64,000 nt of DNA from Photobacterium salinisoli (GTDB lineage Bacteria; Pseudomonadota; Gammaproteobacteria; Enterobacterales; Vibrionaceae): assembly GCF_003614885.1 (NCBI RefSeq), contig NZ_QZMS01000013.1, positions 62,001 to 126,000 of the forward strand. Reading direction: 5' to 3'. The position numbers and the translations under genes are program-made. Positions within the stretch are counted from its first letter, which is position 1; the number at the start of each line of letters is the position of its first letter. This document shows positions 10,160 through 20,022 of the stretch, piece after piece. The notes below the pieces were generated by a model. That model saw nothing but the letters and a program-made list of their open reading frames with translations, did not search any database and was not told the origin of the DNA.

Positions 10160-10186
10160 AAAAAAGCCCCACATAAAGGGTTTTTT
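10160..10186 (+). other. Terminator-like hairpin in the nadB leader
   Basis: Six A's and GCCC pair with GGG and six T's around a short loop, about 40 bases before the nadB start. It could end an upstream transcript or attenuate nadB. No leader peptide was recognised. Confidence 0.4.
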
Positions 10187-10225
10187 GGTAATATGGCGAG
10201 CTTACCACAGGGATATGAGATCAAT

Positions 10226-11845
10226 ATGAACGAGAACCGAGAACACAGTTGTGACGTCCTGGTCATCGGTAGCGGCGCAGCAGGCCTGTCTCTGGCCTTG
10301 CGTCTGGCTCCGATGTGTAAAGTGCTCGTCCTGAGTAAAGGCCCACGGAGTGAAGGGGCGACTTACTATGCTCAGGGCGGTATCGCTGCTGTTTTTGATG
10401 AAACAGACAGTGTGGACTCTCATGTTGAAGATACTCAGATTGCCGGTGCCCATCTTTGTGATGAAGAAGTGGTTCGCTTCATTGCTGAAAATGCGCGCGA
10501 TTGCGTGCAATGGCTGATAGATGCCGGGGTGCCCTTTGATCAGGAAGACAACAGCACCGACGATCATCCTCGCTACCACCTGACACGCGAAGGCGGCCAC
10601 AGCCACCGCCGGATTCTGCACGCGGCCGATGCGACAGGCATGGCCATGCAAATGTCGCTGCAGGACAATGTTCACAACCATCCGAATATTGAAGTGCTGG
10701 AGCGCCATAATGCGCTGGATCTGATCACCAGCCATAAAATAGGTCAGACCGATGCGCCCAACCGGGTTCTCGGCGCTTACATCTGGAACCGCCAGCGTGA
10801 ATCCGTCGAAACCGTGCGGGCCAAATTCGTGGTGCTGGCCACCGGCGGGGCTTCTAAGGTCTATCAGTATACCTCGAACCCGGATGTTTCATCCGGTGAT
10901 GGCATCGCCATGGCCTGGCGTGCTGGCTGTCGCGTTGCAAATCTGGAGTTTAATCAATTTCATCCGACCTGCCTTTTCCATCCAGAAGCGCGTAATTTCC
11001 TGCTGACCGAAGCTCTGCGTGGCGAAGGTGCGTATCTGCGCCGTCCGGATGGCTCCCGCTTCATGCAGGAGTTTGACGAGCGTGCCGAACTGGCCCCGCG
11101 GGACGTCGTTGCCCGTGCGATCGACTATGAGATGAAGCGACTGGGTGCAGATTGCATGTATCTGGATATCAGCCATAAGCCCGCTGATTTTGTGACCAAG
11201 CACTTTCCGACCATCTACGAGAAACTGCTCGGCTACGGTATCGACATTACCAAAGATGCCATTCCCGTCGTCCCGGCCGCCCACTATACCTGCGGCGGAG
11301 TCATGGTCGACAGGCAAGGACAAACGGACCTGAGCGGCTTATATGCTATTGGCGAAGTCAGTTATACCGGCCTGCACGGTGCCAACCGCATGGCATCCAA
11401 CTCGCTGCTGGAGTGTGTGGTGTATGCCTGGTCTGCTGCTAATCACATCAGCCAGCATCTCAATGAAGTGACCTTACCGTCATCCATCCCGCAGTGGGAT
11501 GAAAGTAAAGTCTCCAATTCAGATGAGGAAGTTGTGATTCAGCACAACTGGCATGAATTGCGTCTGTTCATGTGGGACTATGTCGGCATAGTACGTACCA
11601 CCAAACGCCTGGAGCGAGCCATGCGCCGGATACAGTTACTGAAGCAGGAAATTGATGAGTACTACAGTAACTTCAGGGTGTCCAACAACCTGCTGGAGCT
11701 GCGTAACCTGCTGCAGGTCGCCGAGCTGATGGTGCGCTGTGCGCTGGAGCGAAAAGAAAGCCGGGGCCTGCATTACACCCTGGATTATCCGGATATGCTG
11801 GAGACGCTGTCACCCACCATACTGGACCCGCGCCATCCGCAATAA
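10226..11845 (+). CDS. nadB: L-aspartate oxidase
   Basis: NadB oxidises L-aspartate to iminoaspartate with FAD, the first step of de novo NAD synthesis. I start at [17 protein letters not shown] (10226), giving 539 residues against 540 in E. coli; the frame reaches back to 10136 without family similarity. FAD-binding [11 protein letters not shown] (about residues 16-26), [12 protein letters not shown] and the active-site [10 protein letters not shown] are visible. It is divergent from rpoE as in E. coli and Vibrio, and is followed by a strong terminator. Confidence 0.97.
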   Translation: MNENREHSCDVLVIGSGAAGLSLALRLAPMCKVLVLSKGPRSEGATYYAQGGIAAVFDETDSVDSHVEDTQIAGAHLCDEEVVRFIAENARDCVQWLIDAGVPFDQEDNSTDDHPRYHLTREGGHSHRRILHAADATGMAMQMSLQDNVHNHPNIEVLERHNALDLITSHKIGQTDAPNRVLGAYIWNRQRESVETVRAKFVVLATGGASKVYQYTSNPDVSSGDGIAMAWRAGCRVANLEFNQFHPTCLFHPEARNFLLTEALRGEGAYLRRPDGSRFMQEFDERAELAPRDVVARAIDYEMKRLGADCMYLDISHKPADFVTKHFPTIYEKLLGYGIDITKDAIPVVPAAHYTCGGVMVDRQGQTDLSGLYAIGEVSYTGLHGANRMASNSLLECVVYAWSAANHISQHLNEVTLPSSIPQWDESKVSNSDEEVVIQHNWHELRLFMWDYVGIVRTTKRLERAMRRIQLLKQEIDEYYSNFRVSNNLLELRNLLQVAELMVRCALERKESRGLHYTLDYPDMLETLSPTILDPRHPQ

Positions 11846-11856
11846 AAACAATACTT

Positions 11857-11885
11857 ACGGGAGCCACACAGGCTCCCGTTTATTC
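11857..11885 (+). terminator. Terminator after nadB
   Basis: ACGGGAGCC and GGCTCCCGT pair around ACACA, followed by TTATTCT. The structure lies 12 bases after the nadB stop and faces the end of the converging chemoreceptor gene. Confidence 0.85.
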
Positions 11886-11909
11886 TATCTGCCCTACTCA
11901 GCGCTCAGC

Positions 11910-13736
11910 TCATACTTGGTACGTTTTAATGGCCTGCGATAAGGTTTGTGCCTGCACGGAAACAGAGTGGGCCGCCTGCACATTTTCCTGTACCACTACC
12001 ACATTGCTATTGGTGACATCGCGGATCGACACCACACGCGATCCAATATCGTCAGACACCTGGCTCTGCTGCTCCACCGCCGCGGCAATTTGCGTGCTGG
12101 AATCCAGTATCCGCTGCATATCGGCAATCACGGTTCGGATCTTAGCCTCCGCGCTTTGCGCCTGAGCCACACTGTCATCCCCTTGTGCCCGGCAGTGCTC
12201 AATATGACTGACCACTTGCTCCGTCTGCTGCTGCAGTGAACTGATAATACTGGTAATTTCCTGCGTTGACTGCTGGGTGCGCATTGCCAGAGATCGTACT
12301 TCATCAGCAACGACTGCAAATCCTCGTCCCTGCTCACCAGCCCGGGCGGCTTCAATGGCTGCATTCAATGCCAGCAGGTTGGTTTGCTCAGCAATGTTTT
12401 TAATCACCACAACCACTGAACCGATACTGTCTGATAAACCGGAAAGGCTGGAGACTTCCCGGCTACTCTGTGCCAGCCCTGCTGATAGCTGATCGATCCG
12501 TGAACGCGTTTCGACAACCTCCGCTAACCCCTGCGTAGCTTCATTATGGCTTCGGCCCGTCTGCGCTGCGGCTTCATGGGTAATGTGAGCCACTTCGCTG
12601 ATTGTCGCTTGCATTTCTGTACTGGCCGCCGCCACAGAATCACTGTCCACCAATTGGGCTGCCAATGCCTGCTCTGCGTCCTGACTGCGACGCTGAAGCT
12701 GGGAAGAAGCCGCACCCAGTTCAGATACTGCAGACTGAACATCACCAACCAGCTTGCGTAAGCTGTTCAGCAGATAATTAAAATGCGTCCCCATAGCGGC
12801 AAGCTCATCGTTACCTGTCGTATCAGCGTTTAGAGTAAGATCATGACTGGTTGCAATACGATTCATTAAGCGACTCAAGCGCTCAACCGGGGCCAAAATA
12901 GACGCGCTGATTTTCCATGAAAGTACGCTCAGTCCTGTCATGATGAGCGCGACAAAGAGCCAGGTCATGCGGTTTATTGAATTCTTTACCTGGTCAGCTT
13001 CTTTATCTATCTGTTGCTGCATTTGTCCGAATTCAGCCTCAACCTGATGAGATAGCGTGCGGATCTGTCCTCTGAGGCCGTCTTTATGAGTCAGACCAAT
13101 TCGGGTTTTCTGTGCCACCAGTTGATTAAATACCTGATTAAATTCACGGTAATCTTTACCTAACTGCTTATCAAGCAGATCCCCGTATTGCGCGACATGT
13201 GCCTGATAGTCCGCCAGCAACCTTTTATCATCGGTCGCTGCAAATAGTTTTGCAGTCAGAATCAAACGATAAGTATTCAAGGCCTGAGTACTCCCGGAAC
13301 CCACTGCCATTAACTGCTCGCCGCTTTGATACAGTGACTGATATATTCCTTCTGAAGCTGTCAGTCCCAGCGTCTGATAACCCGAGACCACTGCCTGCAT
13401 ACCTGCATGATAATCATGTATCTGGCTCTGCAAAGATGCCACTTGCGGCAGATGAACCGACAAAGTGCTCAAATCTTGCTGTAACTGCACCAACTGCGAC
13501 TGAAATTTACCGTAATTGTCATTGAAGGTCTTAAGGTACTTAAGATCCATGCGGGCCAGAAAATCTTTCTCGTTTCGCCTGAGGTTAAGCAAAGTGACTT
13601 CCAACTGATCAAGCTGGCTGCCGGCCTCTTCCATACTTAGGAGCTTATGATTGGTATAACTGTTGATTCCAAACAATAAAAAAATAGCTGTGATACTTAA
13701 CCCTGCCAGCCCCAGCAGCTTATGCCTAACCTTCAT
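11910..13736 (-). CDS. Methyl-accepting chemotaxis protein
   Basis: This is a 608-residue membrane chemoreceptor that would signal through CheW/CheA. I start at MKVRHKLLG (13736) because AAGGGA sits 9-10 bases upstream. A first membrane helix (about 7-24) leads to a helical periplasmic domain (about 28-275) rich in Q/L heptads. A second helix follows (about 276-298), then a HAMP domain ([17 protein letters not shown]) and a signalling coiled coil with the conserved tip [20 protein letters not shown]. The sensory domain looks like a four-helix bundle; the ligand cannot be told. It has no CheR-binding pentapeptide at the C-terminus. Confidence 0.93.
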   Translation of the reverse strand: MKVRHKLLGLAGLSITAIFLLFGINSYTNHKLLSMEEAGSQLDQLEVTLLNLRRNEKDFLARMDLKYLKTFNDNYGKFQSQLVQLQQDLSTLSVHLPQVASLQSQIHDYHAGMQAVVSGYQTLGLTASEGIYQSLYQSGEQLMAVGSGSTQALNTYRLILTAKLFAATDDKRLLADYQAHVAQYGDLLDKQLGKDYREFNQVFNQLVAQKTRIGLTHKDGLRGQIRTLSHQVEAEFGQMQQQIDKEADQVKNSINRMTWLFVALIMTGLSVLSWKISASILAPVERLSRLMNRIATSHDLTLNADTTGNDELAAMGTHFNYLLNSLRKLVGDVQSAVSELGAASSQLQRRSQDAEQALAAQLVDSDSVAAASTEMQATISEVAHITHEAAAQTGRSHNEATQGLAEVVETRSRIDQLSAGLAQSSREVSSLSGLSDSIGSVVVVIKNIAEQTNLLALNAAIEAARAGEQGRGFAVVADEVRSLAMRTQQSTQEITSIISSLQQQTEQVVSHIEHCRAQGDDSVAQAQSAEAKIRTVIADMQRILDSSTQIAAAVEQQSQVSDDIGSRVVSIRDVTNSNVVVVQENVQAAHSVSVQAQTLSQAIKTYQV

Positions 13737-13950
13737 TACACAAAATCCCTTAAAAGCATAAAATGTCAGCGGTTTATACACCGAGAAACTAAAAAGGCAT
13801 TATAAATCCCCAACCTATCAATTACACCAAATATGAAGCAGAATATTACTCCGTGCTGTTTTCTAGGCGCAATACTGTAAAAACAGTCTGTTTAAGAATG
13901 ACATTACTTCCAGAACCAGTTAATAACGGCAATCAATGTCACCCTTACCC

Positions 13951-14385
13951 TCAGCAGGTACGGCAAAAGAGGCTCAGCATACGGAAATCTTTGTCTGAGC
14001 AGGCATCACGGCTGACAGCAAGCCAGTAATACTGATGGGTGTGTTTCAACTCGATAACCAGTAACCGGGAGGTCAGCACACGGGTATGCATCAATTGCCA
14101 GCGGCAGTGCTGCCATTCAATATGCCGGTCATCAAATAACATCAGCGTGCCATGAAGGGAAGCGAGCTGGATTCTGGCGCAGAGGTACTCGCCCCACAGC
14201 CATTCACAACACAGCCACCACAAAGGCACGGGCAGCACATCGGCAAGCATCAGAAAAGACAGCAGGCTTGCCACTGCCAGATATGCTCCGGTTAAAGCGG
14301 CAAGCAAGAGAGAAGAAGGGTAAAGCGTAAGGTTAGCGAAGCTTGCTCTTGTTGTGGGCAACAATCTTGTCCACCATTGCAGCAT
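13951..14385 (-). CDS. ygfX: YgfX-like membrane protein (CptA family)
   Basis: This small protein of about 144 residues lies directly after sdhE, the E. coli position of ygfX (cptA), whose product has been described as an inner-membrane partner or toxin affecting division proteins. It has one or two hydrophobic helices (about residues 26-55), then a soluble part with WQHCRWQL and a basic WLAVSRDACSDKDFRMLSLF end. From the first ATG it overlaps sdhE by 53 bases. In-frame TTG codons a few residues in would give a shorter and perhaps more likely start. Sequence conservation in this family is weak, so the call rests on position and topology. Confidence 0.72.
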   Translation of the reverse strand: MLQWWTRLLPTTRASFANLTLYPSSLLLAALTGAYLAVASLLSFLMLADVLPVPLWWLCCEWLWGEYLCARIQLASLHGTLMLFDDRHIEWQHCRWQLMHTRVLTSRLLVIELKHTHQYYWLAVSRDACSDKDFRMLSLFCRTC

Positions 14386-14593
14386 GCGCAGGGTTAGTAC
14401 TGCGTCCGTGCTCCATCAGCCAGTTGAACAGGTCCGGATCATCGCATGTCAGTAAAGATACAAAATCCTGGCGATCCTGCGGGTTTAAATCATCAAAGCA
14501 CTCTTCAAAGAACGGCATGATAATAACGTCCAGCTCCAGCATGCCACGACGGCAGGCCCATCTAATTCGTGCTTTATCGTCTGCACCTATCAT
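14333..14593 (-). CDS. sdhE: FAD assembly factor SdhE
   Basis: SdhE (YgfY, CptB) helps attach FAD to succinate dehydrogenase and fumarate reductase flavoproteins. I start at MIGADDKARIRW (14593), giving 86 residues, because AGGAG and GAGG lie just upstream and the family has this length; the open frame extends to 14716. The signature RRGMLELDVIIMPFFEECFDDL contains the RGxxE motif that contacts the flavoprotein. It overlaps ygfX and is divergent from ygfZ. Confidence 0.95.
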   Translation of the reverse strand: MIGADDKARIRWACRRGMLELDVIIMPFFEECFDDLNPQDRQDFVSLLTCDDPDLFNWLMEHGRSTNPAHAAMVDKIVAHNKSKLR

Positions 14594-14836
14594 TTCCAAC
14601 CTCAACTCCTGGTGGTGTTCATTCTGCGGCAATACTACCAGCCAGTTTTCCTGCCGACTATCTGCAGTCACATATGGCACAACAAAATGAGAGCTGGTCG
14701 TGATAATACCCGACACAAAAACTCAGGTACTTTTGCTTGCAGGCTGACAAAGCTCAGCCAGATCGATAACATAGCGCTTATTCGAAGCTTTTCTGAAGGC
14801 TGAAGTCAGCTTTCCTTATCAACGACGGATTCGACT

Positions 14837-15820
14837 ATGAGCACCTGGTCAGATAATTTGCAATTCGACACACTTTCACTTTCCGCTGACGCTCCTCTGC
14901 CATCACTTGCCCTGGTAAATCTCACCCATTGGGGACTGGTGACTCTGGTTGGTCAGGACAGCATTTCCTATCTGCAGGGACAAGTCACCTGCGATGTGGT
15001 GTCTCTGGATGCCAGAAATTCAACGCTCGGCGCCCACTGTGACGCCAAAGGTAAGATGCGCACCATTTTCCGCCTCTTTCATCACAGGGACGGTCTGGGC
15101 TGGCTGCAACGTAAAAGTGTCATGGACACCCAATTACCTGAGCTGAAGAAGTACGCCATCTTTTCAAAAACCACCATAGAAGCCAGTACAGACGTCTTAC
15201 TGGGCCTGACGGGTGAGCAGGCACAAGCCACTATAGACAGTGTGCTGGGTGGTGAGGGAGAGGTACGGGCATTTGACAAAGGTACCGCGGTGAAAATTGA
15301 TGCCCAACGCTGGCTCCTGGCGGTTGATAGTTCGGTAGCAGGCGAGATCGCAGAAACAATCGCCGCCAAGGCCGTGTTGTCAGATGACTCACTCTGGGAT
15401 CTGTACGATATTCGTCAGGCCCTGCCCCGTATTGATACCGAAACCGAGCTGGAGTTTATTCCACAATCCATGAACTTGCAGGCACTTAACGGTATCAGCT
15501 TCAAAAAAGGCTGTTATACGGGCCAGGAAACGGTCGCCAGAGCCAAATGGCGCGGCATCAACAAACGGGCGATGTATATTGTCTCTGGTCAGGCCGAACA
15601 CTGTCCAAAAGCCGGGGATGTGCTGGAACGCAGTGTCGGTGACAACTGGCGCAAAGGCGGCACAATCATTGCCGGCTATCAGTTCAGTGATCAACAGTCT
15701 CTGGCTTTGGTCGTACTGCCAAACGATCTGGAGGAAAACACGGCTTTTCGTCTGGCTGCCGAGCCTGAAAACCAGTGGCAACAACTGCCCCTGCCGTATT
15801 CACTGGATGAAGAGGCATAA
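14837..15820 (+). CDS. ygfZ: Folate-binding tRNA-modification protein YgfZ
   Basis: YgfZ uses tetrahydrofolate to support Fe-S enzymes such as MiaB and so affects tRNA thiomethylation. The 327-residue protein is GcvT-like and carries the diagnostic KGCYTGQETVARAKWRG (about residues 222-238) with its conserved cysteine. It is divergent from sdhE as in E. coli. Its TAA stop shares a base with the ATG of the following YbaK-like gene, so the two are co-translated. Confidence 0.95.
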   Translation: MSTWSDNLQFDTLSLSADAPLPSLALVNLTHWGLVTLVGQDSISYLQGQVTCDVVSLDARNSTLGAHCDAKGKMRTIFRLFHHRDGLGWLQRKSVMDTQLPELKKYAIFSKTTIEASTDVLLGLTGEQAQATIDSVLGGEGEVRAFDKGTAVKIDAQRWLLAVDSSVAGEIAETIAAKAVLSDDSLWDLYDIRQALPRIDTETELEFIPQSMNLQALNGISFKKGCYTGQETVARAKWRGINKRAMYIVSGQAEHCPKAGDVLERSVGDNWRKGGTIIAGYQFSDQQSLALVVLPNDLEENTAFRLAAEPENQWQQLPLPYSLDEEA

Positions 15821-16284
15821 TGCTCGATACACCTATCACGCGTTACCTGCAGCAGGAAGGGATTAACTTCCTGCTGCTTCCTCATAACAAGCCTGCCCGC
15901 ACCATACAGGAAGCCGCTGAAGCGCGGGGCGTAGAACCCCATCGGATGGTAAAATCAATTTTGCTGCGGGATATGGGCGGATTACACGTTCTGGCGTGTG
16001 TCCCCGGCACCAGACAAGTTGATCCTAAAAAAGTCCGCACCTTATTTGGCTGTCGCCGGATGACCTGCGCAGACGCCCAAGACGTTGAAGAAGTCACCGG
16101 GCTGACTATCGGCACCGTTGCCCCTGTCGGGCTCAGACAGCCGCTGCCTGTGGTTTTTGATCTGTCACTCTCTCACTATCAGACAGTCAATATCAGCAGT
16201 GGTAATCGAATGGCGGGAATTGAATTGGCAATGCAAGATCTGGTTCAGCTGTGTAAACCGCTGTATGGCGATATCTGCCGCTAG
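15820..16284 (+). CDS. YbaK/ProX-type aminoacyl-tRNA deacylase
   Basis: This 154-residue protein has the YbaK/aminoacyl-tRNA-associated domain: MLDTPITRYLQQEGINF, ARTIQEAAEARGVEPHRMVKSILL (substrate pocket with the conserved lysine) and the glycine-rich IGTVAPVGLRQPLPVVFD. Members hydrolyse mischarged tRNA, for example Cys- or Ala-tRNAPro. The exact substrate is not determinable from sequence. It overlaps ygfZ by one base and is probably co-transcribed with it. Confidence 0.88.
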   Translation: MLDTPITRYLQQEGINFLLLPHNKPARTIQEAAEARGVEPHRMVKSILLRDMGGLHVLACVPGTRQVDPKKVRTLFGCRRMTCADAQDVEEVTGLTIGTVAPVGLRQPLPVVFDLSLSHYQTVNISSGNRMAGIELAMQDLVQLCKPLYGDICR

Positions 16285-16746
16285 TCAAAAACGGGCCTCG
16301 CTTCCATTTTTTGCGTAACCATTCATCCTTTCCGCAATTTAACGCACAGATCAGAGCAGTTGCACGGGTTAGCAGAAAATACTTTTTTGCTGTCTTAGCC
16401 TCATGCTTATGTACAAAAAAACACCAATACATTCCTGCTGCAAATACTGTAACCGTCAGCCAGTCTGAACGGACAAGATCACATAAAGCACTGATTAAAA
16501 ACAATAAAAATTAATACCTCCTGAGTTGCATTTCCCTGAAAACCGCCCTGTTTTAATTGAGTATCCACACAGCAATTCAGAATAATACTCTGCGCAATGA
16601 CAGATATGTAAAAATTAATTACACCAACACAGGATTTTACATAAATATTATGCTGAGAGTATCACAAATATTTCATAATCATTTCTCTATAATGGCCGCG
16701 ATATAAACACAACAACAATAGAAATAAGGCAAGGTTGCTCATCATT
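16285..16746. other. 462-base gap between the YbaK-like gene and ytfK
   Basis: The gap is A/T-rich. A TATAAT at 16688-16693 could be the -10 of ytfK, but I see no good -35. On the minus strand a 103-codon frame (16193-16504, TTG start) follows an AGGAGGT at 16516-16522; it overlaps the 3' end of the YbaK-like gene and was not accepted as a gene. Confidence 0.5.
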
Positions 16747-16950
16747 ATGCGCATGTTTAAACAATATTTACCGAAACTGGTAGCCAAACACGTTAGCAGG
16801 CTATTCAGTGGCCGCTTATACATTGACGGTCGTGGCGGGTATGAATTTGACAACGGGCTGCTCAAAGTGCCCGTAAAGGCAGAACAACGTCATTTCAAGA
16901 CCGTGAAAGAAGTAAATATGGAGATCCGCCGGCTTAAAGAAGCGGCCTGA
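16747..16950 (+). CDS. ytfK: YtfK-like DUF1107 protein
   Basis: The 67-residue product (from ATG 16747; another ATG is at 16753) matches the DUF1107 pattern: MFKQYLPKLVAKHVSRLF, SGRLYIDGRGGYEFDNG, then EVNMEIRRLKEA. E. coli YtfK stimulates SpoT (p)ppGpp synthesis under phosphate or fatty acid starvation. The resemblance here is clear in the GRLYI...FEFDxG core. AAGG lies 12 bases before ATG 16747. It is a single-gene unit ending in a hairpin. Confidence 0.85.
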   Translation: MRMFKQYLPKLVAKHVSRLFSGRLYIDGRGGYEFDNGLLKVPVKAEQRHFKTVKEVNMEIRRLKEAA

Positions 16951-16960
16951 TAGCCATATG

Positions 16961-16990
16961 TCAGGCCGGTCCAGTCACCGGCCTGATTAT
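16961..16990. terminator. Hairpin between ytfK and gcvH
   Basis: TCAGGCCGGT and ACCGGCCTGA form a perfect 10-bp stem around CCAGTC. The following TTATTAA is only weakly U-rich. It separates the converging ytfK and gcvH genes and probably serves both. Confidence 0.65.
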
Positions 16991-17005
16991 TAAGCTTAGC
17001 TGATA

Positions 17006-17398
17006 TCACTCGTCTTCAGAGGTAAACTCCTGATATCCTTCGGCATCCAGCAATTCATCCAACTCACCTTCATCGTCGGCTTTTATCTGGATCAGCCAGC
17101 CATCTCCATACGGATCGTTATTCACCAGCTCAGGAGACAATTCAAGGTCTTCATTGATCGCCACCACTACACCGGATATAGGCGCATACACATCTGACGC
17201 CGCTTTCACTGATTCCGCCACCGCAAACTCTTCGCCGGCCTCTGTTACTCTGTCTACTTCCGGTAGATCAACAAAGACCATATCCCCCAGCATTTGCTGC
17301 GCGTGATCTGTAATGCCGACAGTATAGATACCGTCCCCTTCAGGACGTACCCATTCATGAGTATTGGTGAATTTCAATTCAGAAGGAATATGAGCCAT
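17006..17398 (-). CDS. gcvH: Glycine cleavage system H protein
   Basis: GcvH carries the lipoyl arm that shuttles the aminomethyl group between GcvP, GcvT and the lipoamide dehydrogenase. The 130-residue protein begins [20 protein letters not shown] and has the lipoylation site in ESVKAASD (Lys65). AAGGA precedes the ATG. In E. coli gcvT-gcvH-gcvP follow ubiI; here gcvH alone remains in that place, 196 bases after ubiI behind a terminator. No gcvT, gcvP or recognisable glycine riboswitch is next to it. Confidence 0.97.
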   Translation of the reverse strand: MAHIPSELKFTNTHEWVRPEGDGIYTVGITDHAQQMLGDMVFVDLPEVDRVTEAGEEFAVAESVKAASDVYAPISGVVVAINEDLELSPELVNNDPYGDGWLIQIKADDEGELDELLDAEGYQEFTSEDE

Positions 17399-17537
17399 AA
17401 GTAGATCCTTACCAAAACGGCGGCGCCGATATGTTCACAAAAAGAGGTCTAACCTTCCCTTACAAAGGCTTCGTCTTGCCTAACTGTTATTACTGTAGGA
17501 GAAAAAAAACAGATTGAAAGCAATTACACGCACAAAA

Positions 17538-17567
17538 AAAAACCGCCTCTTACCGAGACGGCTTTTT
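17538..17567 (-). terminator. Terminator after ubiI
   Basis: On the minus strand AGCCGTCTC-GGTAA-GAGGCGGTT is followed by a run of T's. It ends the ygfB-ubiH-ubiI transcript before gcvH. Confidence 0.85.
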
Positions 17568-17594
17568 CAGAATTAGCATTCAGTTAAATTGGCC

Positions 17595-18806
17595 TTATTC
17601 AGCCTTGGCTAATGCCGGCAATTCTCCGCTCAGCCCCAGGGCACGGCGCATAAACTGATCTTTAACCCCCGGCGCATGATTAACCAGCAACAATCCCACA
17701 TCGCGGATTAGCTTTTTCGCCGGATGGCTGCCTGCAAACAACTCCCTGAATGCTTGCATAGCCGCAATCATTTTCGCCGCTTCGGCTTTTCGCCAGCGTT
17801 CGAAATAACGCAGATGCTGTCGGGCACCTATATCCTTGTCCTGACGCCATAACGCACTCACAGTCTCCGCCAGACTGGCCGCATCCAGCAAACCAAGATT
17901 CACCCCTTGCCCGGCCAGCGGATGAATTGTGTGCGCGGCATCACCAATGAGTGCCACGCGGTCACGGACAAAATCACGGGCATAACGCATTTTCAGCGGC
18001 ACGGACTGACGTTCACCTTCCAGACGGCACACTCCCAACCGGCAATCGAACGCCGCTGACAACTGATGGCTGAAGCTGTCGGCATCCAGGGCCATTAAGT
18101 CTTCCGCCTTCTGCGGGGAAACTGACCACACGATCGAGCACAGATCCGGCTCAGACAAGGGCAAAAATGCCAAAGGGCCGTCCGGTGTGAAAATTTGCCG
18201 GGCGGTTTGTGCATGAGGTTCTGCGCAGCGGATATTGGCAACAATGGCGTGATGACCATAATCCCAGTGAGTCAGCGGAATATCCATCTGGCTGCGCACC
18301 CATGAATTGGCACCATCCGCCCCCACGACCAGTTTGGCCGTCAGGCTTTGGCCATTGTCCAGTGTCAGCCAGGCTTCACGCTCGCCAACAACCATCTGCT
18401 GGCAGCGCACCGGGGCAATCATAGCCACATTGGGCTGAGCATTCACTTTGTCCAGCAATGCCAGCTGGATCACGCGATTCTCAACGATATGACCAAGATC
18501 AGGCTGCGCCAGAGAGGCTGCATCAAAGCTGATATCGGCAAAGCTGTCCTGCTCCCAGACATCCATTTGTTGATAAGGGCTGATTCGGCGCTCCGCCATG
18601 CCTTGCCAGGCACCGATACGGCGCAAAATCCGCTCACTGGCACGGCTTAATGCAGAGACTCGGACATCCGGTAACGGGGCCAGTTCAGGTTCGGGCAAGC
18701 GGCCTTCAATGACGGCAATACGGAGATCGGTGTCTGCCAGAGCTGCGGCCAGCGTTAAGCCAACCATACCGCCACCGATAATGGCTATATCCACATTTTG
18801 CATCAT
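17595..18806 (-). CDS. ubiI: Ubiquinone C5-hydroxylase UbiI
   Basis: UbiI (VisC) is an FAD monooxygenase that hydroxylates C5 of the ubiquinone ring. The 403-residue protein has the dinucleotide-binding IAIIGGGMVGLTLAAAL (residues 7-23), an internal VVGADGANSWVRSQ, and the second FAD motif GDAAHTIHPLAGQGVNLGLLD (near residue 290). It lies two bases after ubiH in the conserved order ubiH-ubiI. UbiF/Coq7-type paralogues share the fold, but position supports UbiI. Confidence 0.93.
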   Translation of the reverse strand: MMQNVDIAIIGGGMVGLTLAAALADTDLRIAVIEGRLPEPELAPLPDVRVSALSRASERILRRIGAWQGMAERRISPYQQMDVWEQDSFADISFDAASLAQPDLGHIVENRVIQLALLDKVNAQPNVAMIAPVRCQQMVVGEREAWLTLDNGQSLTAKLVVGADGANSWVRSQMDIPLTHWDYGHHAIVANIRCAEPHAQTARQIFTPDGPLAFLPLSEPDLCSIVWSVSPQKAEDLMALDADSFSHQLSAAFDCRLGVCRLEGERQSVPLKMRYARDFVRDRVALIGDAAHTIHPLAGQGVNLGLLDAASLAETVSALWRQDKDIGARQHLRYFERWRKAEAAKMIAAMQAFRELFAGSHPAKKLIRDVGLLLVNHAPGVKDQFMRRALGLSGELPALAKAE

Positions 18807-18808
18807 GA

Positions 18809-19996
18809 TTATCTGTCTACCTGTCCCATCGCTCGCTTCATGAGCGGCGCTTTAATTGTATCCATTACACTCATCGCCATCAGGCCGGCATTACGTCCGG
18901 CAACCAAAGGCCAGTGTTCATTTGCAAACAGTTTCACCAGGCAGGTTGTCATCGCCACCGTGGCTGTCTGGTCTGGCTCCCGACGCTGACGAAAGCGGCT
19001 TAAAACCGCCGTTGAACCCGGATCTTCACCGGCCTGATAGCCGGCAACCACCTCTTCTGCCAGGGTCACAACATCACGCAAGCCCAGATTAAACCCCTGC
19101 CCGGCTATCGGATGCAGTGTCTGAGCGGCATTGCCGATCACGGCAAAACGGTGAGAAACCCGGCGCTCAGCCTGACGCAGACTCAGCGGATAGGCAAATC
19201 GCTGACCTGTTCTTTCCATCTTGCCCATGCGCCAGCCAAAGGCGGCCTGTAATTGCGCCAGAAACGTCTCGTCGTCCCACCCCATCACTTCCTGCTGCTG
19301 TTCTGGCGATATGCACCATACCAGCGAGCTTCGTCCGTGACTCATCGGCAACAAGGCCAGGGGACCATAAGGCGTGAATCGCTCAAAGGCTTCGCCCTGA
19401 TGAGACAAAGCGGTAGAAATATTGGCAATCACGGCGACCTGTTCAAAGTCCACACTCTGATGGCCTATGCCCAATTGCGCGCAGCAGCCGGACACGCCGC
19501 CATCGGCCGCCACCAGTAACCTGGCCTGCAGAGATTCGTCAGTAGAGAGCTGCAAACTGACCACATCCTGCTCACGATGCAGCGTATGGATTCTGGCCGG
19601 GCAAAACAGATCAATCGCCGATCTTTGCAACAACTGCTCGAGGAACACAGAACCCGCCTGCGCCAGTTCAATCACATAGCCCAGCGCACTGATACCGTAC
19701 TCACTGGCTGACATACGGGCTAACCCGGAATGGCCGCGATCAGACACATGAATACGAGAGATGGCCGTGGCGTCATCCGCCAGGGATGACCAGAGACCAA
19801 GTTGCTCCATTAACCGGACGGAGCCTAAAGACATGGCAATACTGCGGGCATCATAGCCGGGATGGCCTGTCTGTTCAGGAGAAACCGCTTCAACAACGGC
19901 AATACGCAATTTACCCTGGCTCAGGGTATCTAGCGCAAGGGCAAGGCTGGCACCTGTCATGGCTCCGCCCGCAATGACAACATCATACTGCTTCAC
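18809..19996 (-). CDS. ubiH: 2-octaprenyl-6-methoxyphenol hydroxylase UbiH
   Basis: UbiH hydroxylates C1 of the ubiquinone precursor. The 395-residue flavoprotein starts with DVVIAGGAMTGASLALAL (residues 4-21) and has GNAAQTLHPIAGQGFNLGLRD in the C-terminal FAD motif. In E. coli and Vibrio pepP separates ygfB from ubiH; here only 26 bases lie between ygfB and ubiH, so pepP is absent from the locus. Confidence 0.93.
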   Translation of the reverse strand: MKQYDVVIAGGAMTGASLALALDTLSQGKLRIAVVEAVSPEQTGHPGYDARSIAMSLGSVRLMEQLGLWSSLADDATAISRIHVSDRGHSGLARMSASEYGISALGYVIELAQAGSVFLEQLLQRSAIDLFCPARIHTLHREQDVVSLQLSTDESLQARLLVAADGGVSGCCAQLGIGHQSVDFEQVAVIANISTALSHQGEAFERFTPYGPLALLPMSHGRSSLVWCISPEQQQEVMGWDDETFLAQLQAAFGWRMGKMERTGQRFAYPLSLRQAERRVSHRFAVIGNAAQTLHPIAGQGFNLGLRDVVTLAEEVVAGYQAGEDPGSTAVLSRFRQRREPDQTATVAMTTCLVKLFANEHWPLVAGRNAGLMAMSVMDTIKAPLMKRAMGQVDR

Positions 19997-20022
19997 GTCT
20001 GTCCTACCTCAAACCTGCCCTG

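Larger units (their letters stand above)
9909..10225. other. Divergent rpoE / nadB regulatory region
   Basis: This 317-base gap holds the rpoE sigma-E promoter (10034-10061) and, closer to nadB, a hairpin with A-run and T-run arms (10160-10186). I see no clear sigma-70 promoter for nadB and no further gene. Confidence 0.6.

Noticed and set aside
17399..17530. Possible glycine riboswitch before gcvH
   Set aside because: The conserved tandem aptamer motifs are not visible, and only about 130 bases separate the terminator from the start.
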